From Blastococcus sp. MG754426 (lineage in GTDB: Bacteria > Actinomycetota > Actinomycetes > Mycobacteriales > Geodermatophilaceae): DNA of 32,748 bases. The translations under genes were made by a program, and so were the position numbers. The notes beneath the pieces were generated by a model. The model saw nothing but the letters and a program-made list of their open reading frames with translations, was not told the DNA's origin and did not search any database. The stretch spans positions 1-32,748 of the forward strand of contig NZ_SSXC01000045.1 in the NCBI RefSeq assembly GCF_021699055.1, written 5' to 3'. This document shows positions 12,999 to 21,367 of the stretch, one piece after another; positions within the stretch are counted from its first letter, which is position 1; every line of letters begins with the position of its first letter.

Positions 12999-14553
12999 CT
13001 ACGCGAGGATCTCCCGGGTCACCGCCGACTGCTCCGTCAGCACCCCGCCGATGACCTGCTGGGTCTCGTTGATGCTCTCGACCGTGGTGCTGATGGCGGC
13101 CAGCGCCGACACGACCCGCTCCATCTGCTGCTGGATCGCGGTCACCTTCGCGTCGACGTCGGTCGTCGCCCGCGCCGTCTCCAGCGCGAGCTCCTTGACC
13201 TCGTTGGCGACGACGGCGAACCCGCGGCCGGCCTCCCCGGCCCGGGCCGCCTCGATGGTGGCGTTCAGCGCGAGCAGGTTGGTCTGGTCGGCGATCCCGC
13301 GGATCACCTTGACCACCTTGCCGATGTCCTGGCTCGACTCGCCCAGACCGGCGACCTCGTGGTTGGCCTCGGCGGCCAGCCGCTGCCCGTCGGTGGCCAC
13401 CGACGTCGCCGACAGCACGTTCCGCTCGACCTCGGTGATCGACTCGATCAGCTGTTCGCCGGCCAGCGACAGCCGCTCGGAGGCGGCGAAGCGCTCCAGT
13501 GCCTGGCCGAGCAGGAACGCGGCGCTGCGCAGCGCCGCGGCGCGTCCCGGGGCGAGGACGAGGGTGCGGGTCGCGAAGAAGTCCATGGTCCCGACGACCT
13601 CGCCGGAGACCAGGATGGGCAGGCAGACGCCGGACCTCACGCCCGCGCGCCGGGCGGCCGGGGCGCGCACGCAGTCGGTCATCTCGGCGAGGTCCTCGAC
13701 GAAGAACAGGTCGCGGGTCTTCCAGGCCCGGCCGGACAGGCCGACGCCCTCGGTGAACGACGCCCGGAGGGTGACCTCCCGGAACTCCTGCCCCGCGCTG
13801 CCGGACTCCAGGACGAAGTGCAGCGCGCGGTCGGCGGGGTCGATCGCCCAGTAGGAGCCGTAGTCCCACCCGAAGCCGTCGCGGATGGTCTCCAGGGCCC
13901 GCGTCATCGCCTGCTCGCGGGTGCTCGCCCGGGCTGACCTCGCGCAGCAGGTCGGTGACCGCCTGCGTGTCCTCGGCGGCCTTCGCCTGGCGGACGGCGG
14001 CGGACACCCGCTCGACGGCCTGCGAGACGAGCACCCCGACGGCACGCAGCGTGGCCAGCCGCTCGGCGGAGAGGTCCAGCGTCTCGGTGGCGAAGAAGTC
14101 CATGGTCCCGGTGACGGCGCCGTCCTCCAGGACCGGGAAGCAGATGCCGCTGCGGACGCCCACCCGCTGGGCCACCGGCGCCCGGACGCAGTCGCGCAGC
14201 AGGCCGAGGTCGGCGACCGCGACCAGGTCCCGGGTGCTCCAGGCGCGCCCGGCCAGCCCGACGCCCTCGCGGAAGGAGGCCGCGCGGGTCACCTTCCCGA
14301 ACTCGGGTCCGGCGTCGCCCGACTCCTGCGCGAAGCGCAGCACCTGCTCAGCGGCGTCCACCCGCCAGTAGGAGCCGTAGGTCCAGCCGAAGTGCTGCCG
14401 CACCAGGTCCAGCGCGGCGGTCACGGCCTCCGCGGTGGTCGTGGCGCGGCCGAGGGCGGTCACGACCGCGGTCACGGCCTCGACGTTGGCCCGGGCCTCG
14501 GCGATCTGCACGTCGTGCACGGGAGCCGACCGGCGTCGGTTGAACGGGGGCAT
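12999..14553 (-). pseudogene. Soluble GAF-GAF-methyl-accepting transducer, frameshifted
   Basis: Two frames together encode a ~517-residue cytosolic signal transducer. The first part, from ATG 14553, holds a GAF domain (FGWTYGSYWRVD, then [20 protein letters not shown]). After a frame change at 13928-13940 the other frame continues with a second, very similar GAF ([12 protein letters not shown], then [20 protein letters not shown]) and a chemoreceptor signalling domain with [20 protein letters not shown] and [14 protein letters not shown]. There are no membrane helices. Aligning the two GAF repeats shows that removing one base from the CCCGGG run at 13928-13933 restores a continuous protein. 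It is a recent mutation, a sequencing error or, less likely, programmed frameshifting. Without correction the first frame runs on to 12586 as meaningless sequence. Confidence 0.8.
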
Positions 14554-14680
14554 GGCTGGACCCTCTCCATCGATGGTGTCGGGGGACCATCGGAGGCCAG
14601 GTGGGGTCGTTGAGTCCGAATCGGTATCTCTTACCCGAACGTGTTGCGTGCAACCGATCCGGTGTCGTCCGGTTCCGCTG

Positions 14681-15889
14681 TCAGTCCGGGAGCAGCGACA
14701 CCAGCCGGGTCAGCGCGCGGACCAGCACGCTGCTGCCGACGCCGGCGTCGTCCTGGTGCGCAGCGGCGCCGGCCGAGCCGACCGCGCTCCACCAGTCGCG
14801 CAGCGGCGGCGGGGAGAGCACGTCGACCCGCTCACCCGGCTGGGGGACGACGACGTCCACACCGCGGGCGCCCGCCGCGGCCAGCAGTCGCTCCACCGGC
14901 TCGGACCAGCGGTGGAACGCCAGGTTGAAGGTGGCCCAGTGCACCGGCAGCAGCACGCGCCCCCCGAGGTCGCCGTGCGCGCGCACCGCCTCCTCCGGGT
15001 CCATGTGGATGGCGTGCCAGGCGTCGTTGTAGGCCCCGATCGGCAGCAGGGTCAGGTCGAACGGGCCCAGCCGGGCGCCGATGCCCGCGAAGGCCGGGGT
15101 GTAGCCGGTGTCCCCGCCGAAGAAGACCCGGTGCCGGGGGCCGGCGACCACCCAGGAGGCCCAGAGGGTGGTGTCGCGGTGGAAGTAGCGCCCGGAGAAG
15201 TGCCGCGCCTCGGTGCAGGTGAGCGCCAGGTCGCCGATGCGGTGCTCGCCGTCCCAGTCCAGCTCGACGATCCGCTCCTCGGGCACCCCCCACTTGCGCA
15301 GGTGCTCGCCGATGCCGAGCGGCACCACCCAGGGCGCGCGCTGGGTGCGCAGCAGGGTCCGCACGGTCGGCAGGTCCAGGTGGTCGTAGTGGTCGTGCGA
15401 GATGAGCACCGCGTCGACCGGGGGCAGCTCCTCGAGCGCCAGCGGGGGCTCGTGCAGCCGGGTGGGGCCGATGATCGGCGACGGCGAGACGCGGTGGCCC
15501 CACACCGGGTCGAGCAGCACCCGCCGGCCGTCGACCTCCAGCAGGGCGCTGGCGTGGCCGAACCAGGTGACGGCGAGCTCGGCGGCGTCGGCGGGCAGGT
15601 CGGCCTGCGCGAGCGGGATGGGGGCGCCGGGCAGGCCGACGTGCCGCTCCTCGTGCCACTGCCGCAGCAACCCGTCGCGGGTGTTCGCGGGGGAGAGCGC
15701 GGGGGTGGGCATCCGGTTGTGGAACTTGCCGTCGGAGAACTGCGGCGACCCGGCGACCACCGGGCGCAGCCGGCGGCGGTGGGCGCCCAGCGCGGTCGGC
15801 AGGCCCCAGGCGGCGGTGGCCACCCAGCTCACGGGGCCGGCGAGCAGGGCGGCGGTGAGGGCGGTGCGGGCAGCGATGCGGGACGGCAC
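14681..15889 (-). CDS. Metallo-beta-lactamase-fold hydrolase (NAPE-PLD-like)
   Basis: A 402-residue metal-dependent hydrolase. The signature HDHYDHLD lies in VDAVLISHDHYDHLDLPTVR, preceded by TWFGHASALLEVDG, VLLDPVWGHRVSP and GPTRLHEPP, a combination typical of bacterial relatives of N-acyl-phosphatidylethanolamine phospholipase D and UlaG. Further metal ligands lie in FFGGDTGYT and in LLPVHWATF. An N-terminal hydrophobic segment (about 9-30) may anchor or export it. The natural substrate cannot be told from sequence. It is followed on the same strand by the GAF transducer after 127 bases, too far to assume one transcript. Confidence 0.85.
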   Translation of the reverse strand: MPSRIAARTALTAALLAGPVSWVATAAWGLPTALGAHRRRLRPVVAGSPQFSDGKFHNRMPTPALSPANTRDGLLRQWHEERHVGLPGAPIPLAQADLPADAAELAVTWFGHASALLEVDGRRVLLDPVWGHRVSPSPIIGPTRLHEPPLALEELPPVDAVLISHDHYDHLDLPTVRTLLRTQRAPWVVPLGIGEHLRKWGVPEERIVELDWDGEHRIGDLALTCTEARHFSGRYFHRDTTLWASWVVAGPRHRVFFGGDTGYTPAFAGIGARLGPFDLTLLPIGAYNDAWHAIHMDPEEAVRAHGDLGGRVLLPVHWATFNLAFHRWSEPVERLLAAAGARGVDVVVPQPGERVDVLSPPPLRDWWSAVGSAGAAAHQDDAGVGSSVLVRALTRLVSLLPD

Positions 15890-15928
15890 GGTTCGAGCAT
15901 CCCAGCCGGAGGTGGACGGCGGCTGTGA

Positions 15929-15993
15929 GGAGCGTCCTCCCTCACCGCGGGAGGTGAGGGGGGACGCTCCGGGATCGGGGACCCTGATCCCGG
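15929..15993 (-). repeat. Composite double-hairpin element, copy 2 (terminator-like)
   Basis: Read on the minus strand, 4 bases after the permease stop, hairpin A (CCGGGATC at 15969-15976 with GATCCCGG at 15986-15993) is followed by hairpin B (15929-15946 with 15953-15970, an 18-bp stem with one G-T pair). The core GCGTCCTCCCTC / GAGGG(A/G)GGACGC equals that of copy 1, and the order A then B relative to the upstream gene is the same. The two stems share two bases. Confidence 0.7.
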
Positions 15994-15997
15994 CGGG

Positions 15998-18457
15998 TCA
16001 GCCGGCGATCGCGGCCACCGGCGGGGTCCGCGCCGCCCGGCGGGCCGGCAGCACAGAGGCGAGCAGCCCGGCCACCGTCGCGACCAGCACGATCGCGCCC
16101 ACCTGCAGCCACGGCATGCTCAGCACCAGCTCGCCGTAGGAGCCGAGCACCGAGGCGACGCCGACGAGCCCGTAGAAGCTGCCCAGCAGCACGCCGAGCA
16201 CCGCCGCCACGCCGGCGACCAGGGCGGACTCCCAGGCGAGCAGCCCGCGCAGCTGCCCCCGGGTGAGGCCCAGCGCCCGCAGCAGCCCGTTCTCCTGCCG
16301 CCGCTCGACCACCGACAGGGCCAGCGTGTTGCCCACCCCGATCAGGGCGATCACCACCGCCACGCCCAGCAGGCCGGTCACGACGAGCAGCAGCACGTCG
16401 AGCACGGAGTCGATCGCGGCCCGCTCGCTGGCCAGCCCGGTGACGAAGGCGAACGGCATGGCGGCGGTGGCGACGTCGGTGACCTCGTCGATCACGTCGG
16501 TGTGGTCGGCGTCGTCGGCCAGCCGCAGCCAGACGGTGTCGACGGCGGCCTCGGGCGCGAGCCGGGCTAGCTCGGCGACGGGCAGGGTGGGCCGCTCGAC
16601 GTCGCCGTACAGGGCGGTGAGGGTCGCCGTCCGGTCGCCTGCGGTGAAGGTGACCGGCCCGCCGGCCGGGATCCCCCAGCTGGAGTCGGCCCACCACGGC
16701 AGCACGACCTCGCCGGCCGCCGGGATCGGCACGTCGCCGGTCGAGCGCAGCACGGGCGCCGCGGTCGCGGCGTCCAGCCCGGAGACGCCGGTCTCCTGGC
16801 CGTCCGGCCCGGTCACCGTCGCGGCGGTGAGGGACGACGCCGCCACCACCCCGTCGACCGCGGCCAGCCGGCCCGGCAGCGACGCGGGCACGGACCCGTC
16901 GCCCTGGACGATCACGTCGGTGGGGTACTGGGCGGCCAGCCCGGCCTGCGCGGTGGCCCGCGTCGACGCCGCCCCGACGACCATGGCGGTGGTCAGGGTG
17001 ACGCCGATGAGCAGCGCGGTCGCCGTGGCCGCCGTCCGCCGGGGGTTGCGGGTGGCGTTGCCGGCGGCGAGCCGGCCCGGCACACCGCCCAGCCGGGCGG
17101 CCAGCCGGCCGACGGCGCCCACGACCGGGGGCACCGCCCGCTGGGCCAGCAGCACGACGCCGAGGAAGCTCAGCGCCCCGCCCGGCAGCGCGACCAGGAC
17201 GTCGGCCAGCGCGACACCGACCCCCATGAGCAGTACCCCGGGGACCAGCAGCAGCAGTCCGAGCACCAGGCGCAGCGCCCCGCCCCGCGACCGCAGCGGT
17301 GCGGGGTCGGCCGGCCGGAGCGCGGCGAGCGGCGCGACCTTCGTGGCGGCGCGGGCGGGCGCGAGCGCGGCGAGCAGGGTGGTGGCCGTGCCGACGGCCA
17401 GCCCGGCGGCGACCGCGATCCACGGCACGGACAGCCCCGAGAGCGGGACCGGGGAGTCGGCGGCCTCGGCGACCGCCGAGACGGCCGCGGCCAGGCCGAT
17501 GCCGGCCAGGACGCCGACGGCCGACGCGGCCAGGCCGGTCAGGGCGGCCTCGCCTAGCACGCTGCGGCGCACCTGGCGGGCGGTCGCCCCCACGCAGCGC
17601 AGCAGCGCCAGCTCCCGGGTCCGCTGGGCGAGCAGGACGGCGAACGTGTTGGCGATGACGAGGCCCGCCACCAGCACCGCCACCGTGGCGAAGACCAGCA
17701 GCACCGCGGTGAGCGCCATCGTGTCGCCGGTCAGCTGCGCAGCGGCCTCCTCGGCCTGCTCGGTGCCGGTGCGCACCGCGACCTGCCGGTCGGCCAGGGC
17801 GGCGGCGACCTGCTGCACCACGTCCCCGGCCGGCACGCCCTCGACCCCGGCCACCCGGAGCTCGACGGGGTCGACGGCGCCCCAGGCGCGCAGCTGCTCG
17901 GCGGTGCCCCAGAGGCGGCCGTAGATGCCGGCGGTGGGGTCGCCGCCCAGGTCGACGACGCCGGTGACCGTGACGGAGGAGTCCCGCTCCGTGCCGTCGG
18001 GCGCGAAGGAGGTCACCGGGAACCTGTCCCCGACGGTCGCGCCGGTGCGCTCGCTCACCGCGATCTCACCGGGCGCGTCGGGCAGCTCGCCGTCGGCCAG
18101 CGACTGCCAGCGCAGCGCCGGTGCGTCGGCGACCGACTCGGCGAGCAGGTACTGCTGCCCCGTGCGGCCGGGCAGCAGCGCCTGCACGCCGGTCTCCCAG
18201 GTGGTGTCGACCGCGGCGACGCCGTCCAGCGCCGCGACGCGGTCCAGCTCGTCGGCCAGGCCGGAGCCGTCGTCCGAGGTGACCACCGCGTCGACGCCGA
18301 CGTAGGGGGCGCCCACGGCGTCCAGGACCGTGGCACGGGAGGTCTGGTTGAGCACCAGGGTGGCGACGACGAAGCCCACGGCGATGACGATCGCCAGGGC
18401 GGAGGCGATCAGCCGGGGCAGGTGCGCCCGGATGCTCGCCAGGGTGACTGCGCGCAT
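15998..18457 (-). CDS. ABC transporter permease, FtsX/MacB type
   Basis: An 819-residue membrane protein with two FtsX-type halves. A first membrane helix (about 16-37) is followed by an extracytoplasmic domain with ALLPGRTGQQYL, then the first FtsX block (ALTAVLLVFATVAVLVAGLV, LLAQRTRELALLRCVGATAR), a middle region of helices, a second extracytoplasmic domain, and the second block (SVVERRQENGLLRALGLTRG and the terminal helices). Such permeases usually export lipids, peptides or antimicrobials mechanically rather than forming a classical channel. The ATG at 18457 lies 4 bases after the ATPase gene. The substrate is unknown; the upstream two-component system suggests envelope-stress or antibiotic defence. 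Confidence 0.92.
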   Translation of the reverse strand: MRAVTLASIRAHLPRLIASALAIVIAVGFVVATLVLNQTSRATVLDAVGAPYVGVDAVVTSDDGSGLADELDRVAALDGVAAVDTTWETGVQALLPGRTGQQYLLAESVADAPALRWQSLADGELPDAPGEIAVSERTGATVGDRFPVTSFAPDGTERDSSVTVTGVVDLGGDPTAGIYGRLWGTAEQLRAWGAVDPVELRVAGVEGVPAGDVVQQVAAALADRQVAVRTGTEQAEEAAAQLTGDTMALTAVLLVFATVAVLVAGLVIANTFAVLLAQRTRELALLRCVGATARQVRRSVLGEAALTGLAASAVGVLAGIGLAAAVSAVAEAADSPVPLSGLSVPWIAVAAGLAVGTATTLLAALAPARAATKVAPLAALRPADPAPLRSRGGALRLVLGLLLLVPGVLLMGVGVALADVLVALPGGALSFLGVVLLAQRAVPPVVGAVGRLAARLGGVPGRLAAGNATRNPRRTAATATALLIGVTLTTAMVVGAASTRATAQAGLAAQYPTDVIVQGDGSVPASLPGRLAAVDGVVAASSLTAATVTGPDGQETGVSGLDAATAAPVLRSTGDVPIPAAGEVVLPWWADSSWGIPAGGPVTFTAGDRTATLTALYGDVERPTLPVAELARLAPEAAVDTVWLRLADDADHTDVIDEVTDVATAAMPFAFVTGLASERAAIDSVLDVLLLVVTGLLGVAVVIALIGVGNTLALSVVERRQENGLLRALGLTRGQLRGLLAWESALVAGVAAVLGVLLGSFYGLVGVASVLGSYGELVLSMPWLQVGAIVLVATVAGLLASVLPARRAARTPPVAAIAG

Positions 18458-18461
18458 GACG

Positions 18462-19235
18462 TCAGGCCCCCAGGCCGCGGAGGGCGTCGAGCACGGAGGC
18501 GGCGGTCGGGTCGGTGAGCTCGCCGGCCAGCCGGCCGTCGGCCAGCAGCACCACGCGGTCGGCGTAGGCGGCGGCCGAGGGGTCGTGGGTGACCATGACG
18601 ACGGTCTGGCCGGTCTCCTTGACGCTGGAGCGGAGCAGGCCCAGCACCTCCGCACCGCTGCGGGAGTCGAGGTTGCCGGTGGGCTCGTCGGCGAAGACGA
18701 CGTCGGGGCGGGGCAGCAGCGCGCGGGCGATCGCCACCCGCTGCTGCTGGCCGCCGGAGAGCTCGTGCGGGCGGTGCCCCAGGCGCTCGCGGAGGCCGAG
18801 CCGGGCGACGACGTCGTCGAACCACGCCGGGTCGGGGCGCTGCCCGGCCAGCTGCATCGGCAGCACGATGTTGTCGCGCGCCGGCAGCACGGGCAGCAGG
18901 TTGAACGCCTGGAAGACGAAGCCGATCCGCTGGCGGCGCAGCCCGGTGAGCTGGTCGTCCCGGAGGCTGGTCAGCTCGGTGTCGCCCAGCCACACCTGCC
19001 CGGCGGTGGCGGCGTCCAGCCCCGCCAGGCAGTGCATCAGCGTGGACTTGCCGCTGCCGGAGGGGCCCATGATCGCGGTGAACCCGCCGCGGGCGAAGGC
19101 GACGTCGACACCGGCCAGCGCGTGGACGGCGGTCTCGCCCCCGCCGTAGGTCTTGCGCAGGCCGGCGGCGCGGACGGCGGCGCCGGACAGGGACGCCGGC
19201 TGCTCGCCGGGGACGGTCATGACGGGGACGGGCAC
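18462..19235 (-). CDS. ABC transporter ATP-binding protein, MacB/LolD type
   Basis: A 257-residue cytosolic ATPase that powers the adjacent permease. Walker A is GPSGSGKST (57-65), the Q-loop lies in GFVFQAFNLLPVL, the signature is LSGGQQQRVAIARALL, Walker B is VVFADEPTGNLDS and the switch histidine is in MVTHDPSAA. GFVFQxFNLLP and EPTGNLDS are typical of the MacB/LolD/FtsE subfamily that pairs with FtsX-type permeases. GTG 19235 has GGAGG 6 bases upstream and is preferred over ATG 19220. It is separated from the response regulator by 183 bases that hold a repeated motif. Confidence 0.94.
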   Translation of the reverse strand: MPVPVMTVPGEQPASLSGAAVRAAGLRKTYGGGETAVHALAGVDVAFARGGFTAIMGPSGSGKSTLMHCLAGLDAATAGQVWLGDTELTSLRDDQLTGLRRQRIGFVFQAFNLLPVLPARDNIVLPMQLAGQRPDPAWFDDVVARLGLRERLGHRPHELSGGQQQRVAIARALLPRPDVVFADEPTGNLDSRSGAEVLGLLRSSVKETGQTVVMVTHDPSAAAYADRVVLLADGRLAGELTDPTAASVLDALRGLGA

Positions 19236-19345
19236 TTCGGACCTCCGCGGGATAGCTGATCGGGACGGTGATCACGCTGCCGCCCGGCGCCGTCCTCCCG
19301 CGTCGGAGCACGGGCCGGTCCTCGCCGAGGCCGTGGTCGTCCCGT

Positions 19346-19393
19346 GGGTGGACCGGCCGTCATGCCGCGGGTGGACCCCGTTCCGGCGTCATG
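19346..19393 (-). promoter_or_regulatory. Imperfect direct repeat upstream of the ABC operon, candidate operator
   Basis: On the plus strand GGGTGGACC followed by CGTCATG occurs twice (19346-19364 and 19369-19393), with unit starts 23 bases apart and different internal spacing. It lies in the 183-base gap between the NarL-type regulator and the ATPase gene. A binding site for that regulator is plausible; chance repetition in G+C-rich DNA is possible. Confidence 0.3.
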
Positions 19394-19418
19394 TGCACAA
19401 AACGCCCTCGGGGGCGGG

Positions 19419-20114
19419 TCAGGCGTTGCGGAGCAGGTCCGCGGGGGCGACCAGCCCGGTGCGGTAGGCCAGGACGACGGCCTGCACGCGGTCCCGGGAG
19501 CCGGTCTTGGCCAGCACCCGCCCGACGTGCGTCTTCACCGTGGCCTCGCTGACGACGAAGTGCGCGGCGATCTCGGTGTTGGTCGCGCCGTAGGCCATCT
19601 GCTCGAGCACCTCGCGCTCGCGCGGCGTGAGCTCGGCCAGGGCCCCGTCGTCGGCGCCGGCCGGTGCGACGGCCGCCCCGCCCCGCAGGATCGGCGCCAC
19701 GTGCTGCAGCAGCCGGCGGGTGGAGCTCGCCGCGATCACCGAGTCGCCGGCGTGCACGGTCCGGATCGCCGCGAGCATCTCCTCCGGGGCGGCGTCCTTG
19801 AGCAGGAAGCCGCTGGCCCCGGCGCCGATCGCGGCGACCACGTACTCGTCGAGGTCGAAGGTGGTGAGGACGACGACCCGCGGTGGCCCGGGCAGCGCGG
19901 TGATCCGCCGGGTGCCCTCGATGCCGTCGGTGCCGGGCATGCGGATGTCCATGAGGACGACGTCGGCCGGCGTGCGGGCCAGCACCTCGACCGCCGCCGC
20001 GCCGTCGCCGGCCTCCCCCACCACGGTGAGGTCGGGCTGGGAGTCGATGACCATGCGGAACCCGGCCCGCACCATCTGCTGGTCGTCCACGAGAAGGACC
20101 CGGATCGCGCTCAT
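19419..20114 (-). CDS. NarL/FixJ-family response regulator
   Basis: A 231-residue regulator. The receiver domain has DDQQ (10-13), phosphoacceptor D56 in VVLMDIRMPG, and the lysine in FLLKDAAPEEM. A LuxR-type helix-turn-helix follows (LTPREREVLEQMAYGATNTE, then VSEATVKTHVGRVLAKTGSR). The ATG at 20114 overlaps the kinase stop as ATGA, so the pair is translationally coupled. Its likely target is the ABC exporter operon immediately downstream, an arrangement seen in DesKR- and LiaRS-like systems. Confidence 0.94.
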   Translation of the reverse strand: MSAIRVLLVDDQQMVRAGFRMVIDSQPDLTVVGEAGDGAAAVEVLARTPADVVLMDIRMPGTDGIEGTRRITALPGPPRVVVLTTFDLDEYVVAAIGAGASGFLLKDAAPEEMLAAIRTVHAGDSVIAASSTRRLLQHVAPILRGGAAVAPAGADDGALAELTPREREVLEQMAYGATNTEIAAHFVVSEATVKTHVGRVLAKTGSRDRVQAVVLAYRTGLVAPADLLRNA

Positions 20115-21292
20115 CGGGGCGAACGGTAGGGCAGGGCGGCGTGCACCCCGAATCCGCCACCGGCGCGGGGCCCGGCCTCCAGGTGCCCGCCGTGCAGCAG
20201 GGCGCGCTCCCGCATGCCGCGCAGCCCCTGGCCCAGGCCGTCGGAGCCGTCGACCGTGGCCGCAACGCCGCGGCCGTCGTCGAGCACCGAAAGCTCCAGC
20301 GCGTCGGACCGCCACTGCAGCCGCACCCAGGCGCGGCCGGCCGGGCCGGCGTGCTTGAGCACGTTGGTGAGCGACTCCTGCACGATGCGGTAGGCGGCCA
20401 GCTGCGGGCCGGCGGGCATCGGCTGCGGCGTCCCCTCCTCGATGAGGTCGACGTCCAGGCCGCTGCCCCGCACGTCCTCGACCAGGCCGGGGATCGCGGC
20501 GACGTCGGGTTGCGGGGCGTACTCCTCGCTGCCGCCGTCCCGGAGCACGCCGAGCAGGGCCCGCATGTCGGTGAGCGCCTGCCGGCCGGTGGCGGCGATC
20601 GCCTCCAGCGCGTCGGTCGCCGCCCGCGGGTCGGCCCGGCCGGCGTAGCGGCCGCCGTCGGCCTGGGCGATGACGACCGAGAGGGAGTGCGCGACGACGT
20701 CGTGCATCTCGCGCGCGATGCGGGCGCGCTCGGCGGTCGCGGCCAGCCGCATCTCCTGGTCGCGCTCCAGCTCGAGCAGCTGCGCCCGCTCCTCCAGGGC
20801 GGCCAGCCGCTGCAGCCGCGCGCGCCGCAGGTCGCCCAGCGCCCAGGCGGCGACCACCGCCACGCCGATGGACCCCGCGGGGACGACGGCGTCGACGACG
20901 TCGCTGGAGTAGTAGCGCAGGCTCGCGAGGACCGCACCCACCAGCCCGACGGCCAGCCCCGTCTGCCCGGCCCACCGCGGGGCGTACGCGGCCAGCGAGT
21001 AGACCATCACCAGCGCGGCATAGTTGGCCGCCAGGAACTGGTCGGAGACCAGCAGCTCCAGCAGCCCGGCCGCGACGACGACGGCCGCCGCCGGGACCGG
21101 CGCGCGCCGGCGCCAGGCCAGCGGCGCCACGAGCAGCACACCCACGAGGAACGAGGCGCCCTGGCTGGACCAGTAGGTGCCGGCGGGCAGGACGACGGTG
21201 ACCAGGCCGATGAGCGCGGCCAGCGCGGTGTCGACGACGAACGGCCGGTCCCGCAGCCACGGGGCCAGGTGCTCGGCGGGCGACCGTTCCAT
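20111..21292 (-). CDS. Sensor histidine kinase, HisKA_3 (NarX/DesK) family
   Basis: A 393-residue membrane kinase. Four or five hydrophobic helices fill residues 17-155 with little extracytoplasmic sequence, suggesting a membrane-embedded stimulus. A coiled coil (about 158-190) leads to the HisKA_3 motif, with H197 in ARIAREMHDVVAHSLSVV. The ATPase domain has the N box in QESLTNVLKHAG, G1 in LDDGRG and G2 in GLRGMRERA. The ATG at 21292 lies 7 bases after a TAGGCT box with no ribosome site, so it may be leaderless. It is first in the kinase-regulator-ATPase-permease array. Confidence 0.94.
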   Translation of the reverse strand: MERSPAEHLAPWLRDRPFVVDTALAALIGLVTVVLPAGTYWSSQGASFLVGVLLVAPLAWRRRAPVPAAAVVVAAGLLELLVSDQFLAANYAALVMVYSLAAYAPRWAGQTGLAVGLVGAVLASLRYYSSDVVDAVVPAGSIGVAVVAAWALGDLRRARLQRLAALEERAQLLELERDQEMRLAATAERARIAREMHDVVAHSLSVVIAQADGGRYAGRADPRAATDALEAIAATGRQALTDMRALLGVLRDGGSEEYAPQPDVAAIPGLVEDVRGSGLDVDLIEEGTPQPMPAGPQLAAYRIVQESLTNVLKHAGPAGRAWVRLQWRSDALELSVLDDGRGVAATVDGSDGLGQGLRGMRERALLHGGHLEAGPRAGGGFGVHAALPYRSPR

Positions 21293-21299
21293 GCCCGGG

Positions 21300-21305
21300 A
21301 GCCTA
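21300..21305 (-). promoter_or_regulatory. Candidate -10 box, leaderless kinase promoter
   Basis: Minus-strand TAGGCT, then 7 bases, then ATG 21292. There is no ribosome-binding sequence. The lipoprotein terminator lies just upstream, so the two-component operon needs its own promoter here. Confidence 0.45.
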
Positions 21306-21330
21306 GGGACCGCGAACGCCGGCCTCGTCG

Positions 21331-21364
21331 CCCCGCGGGATGATCCGCGGGTCGTCCCGCGGGG
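21331..21364 (-). terminator. Terminator of the lipoprotein gene
   Basis: A perfect 10-bp stem (21331-21340 with 21355-21364; CCCCGCGGGA / TCCCGCGGGG) with a 14-base loop begins 3 bases after the lipoprotein stop on the minus strand. Confidence 0.6.
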
Positions 21365-21367
21365 GGA

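Noticed and set aside
13928..13940. Programmed frameshift as the main explanation for the transducer
   Set aside because: The zero-frame codons AGC CCG GGC are not a classic slippery site and no stimulatory structure or stop codon is seen; a one-base insertion or error is simpler.
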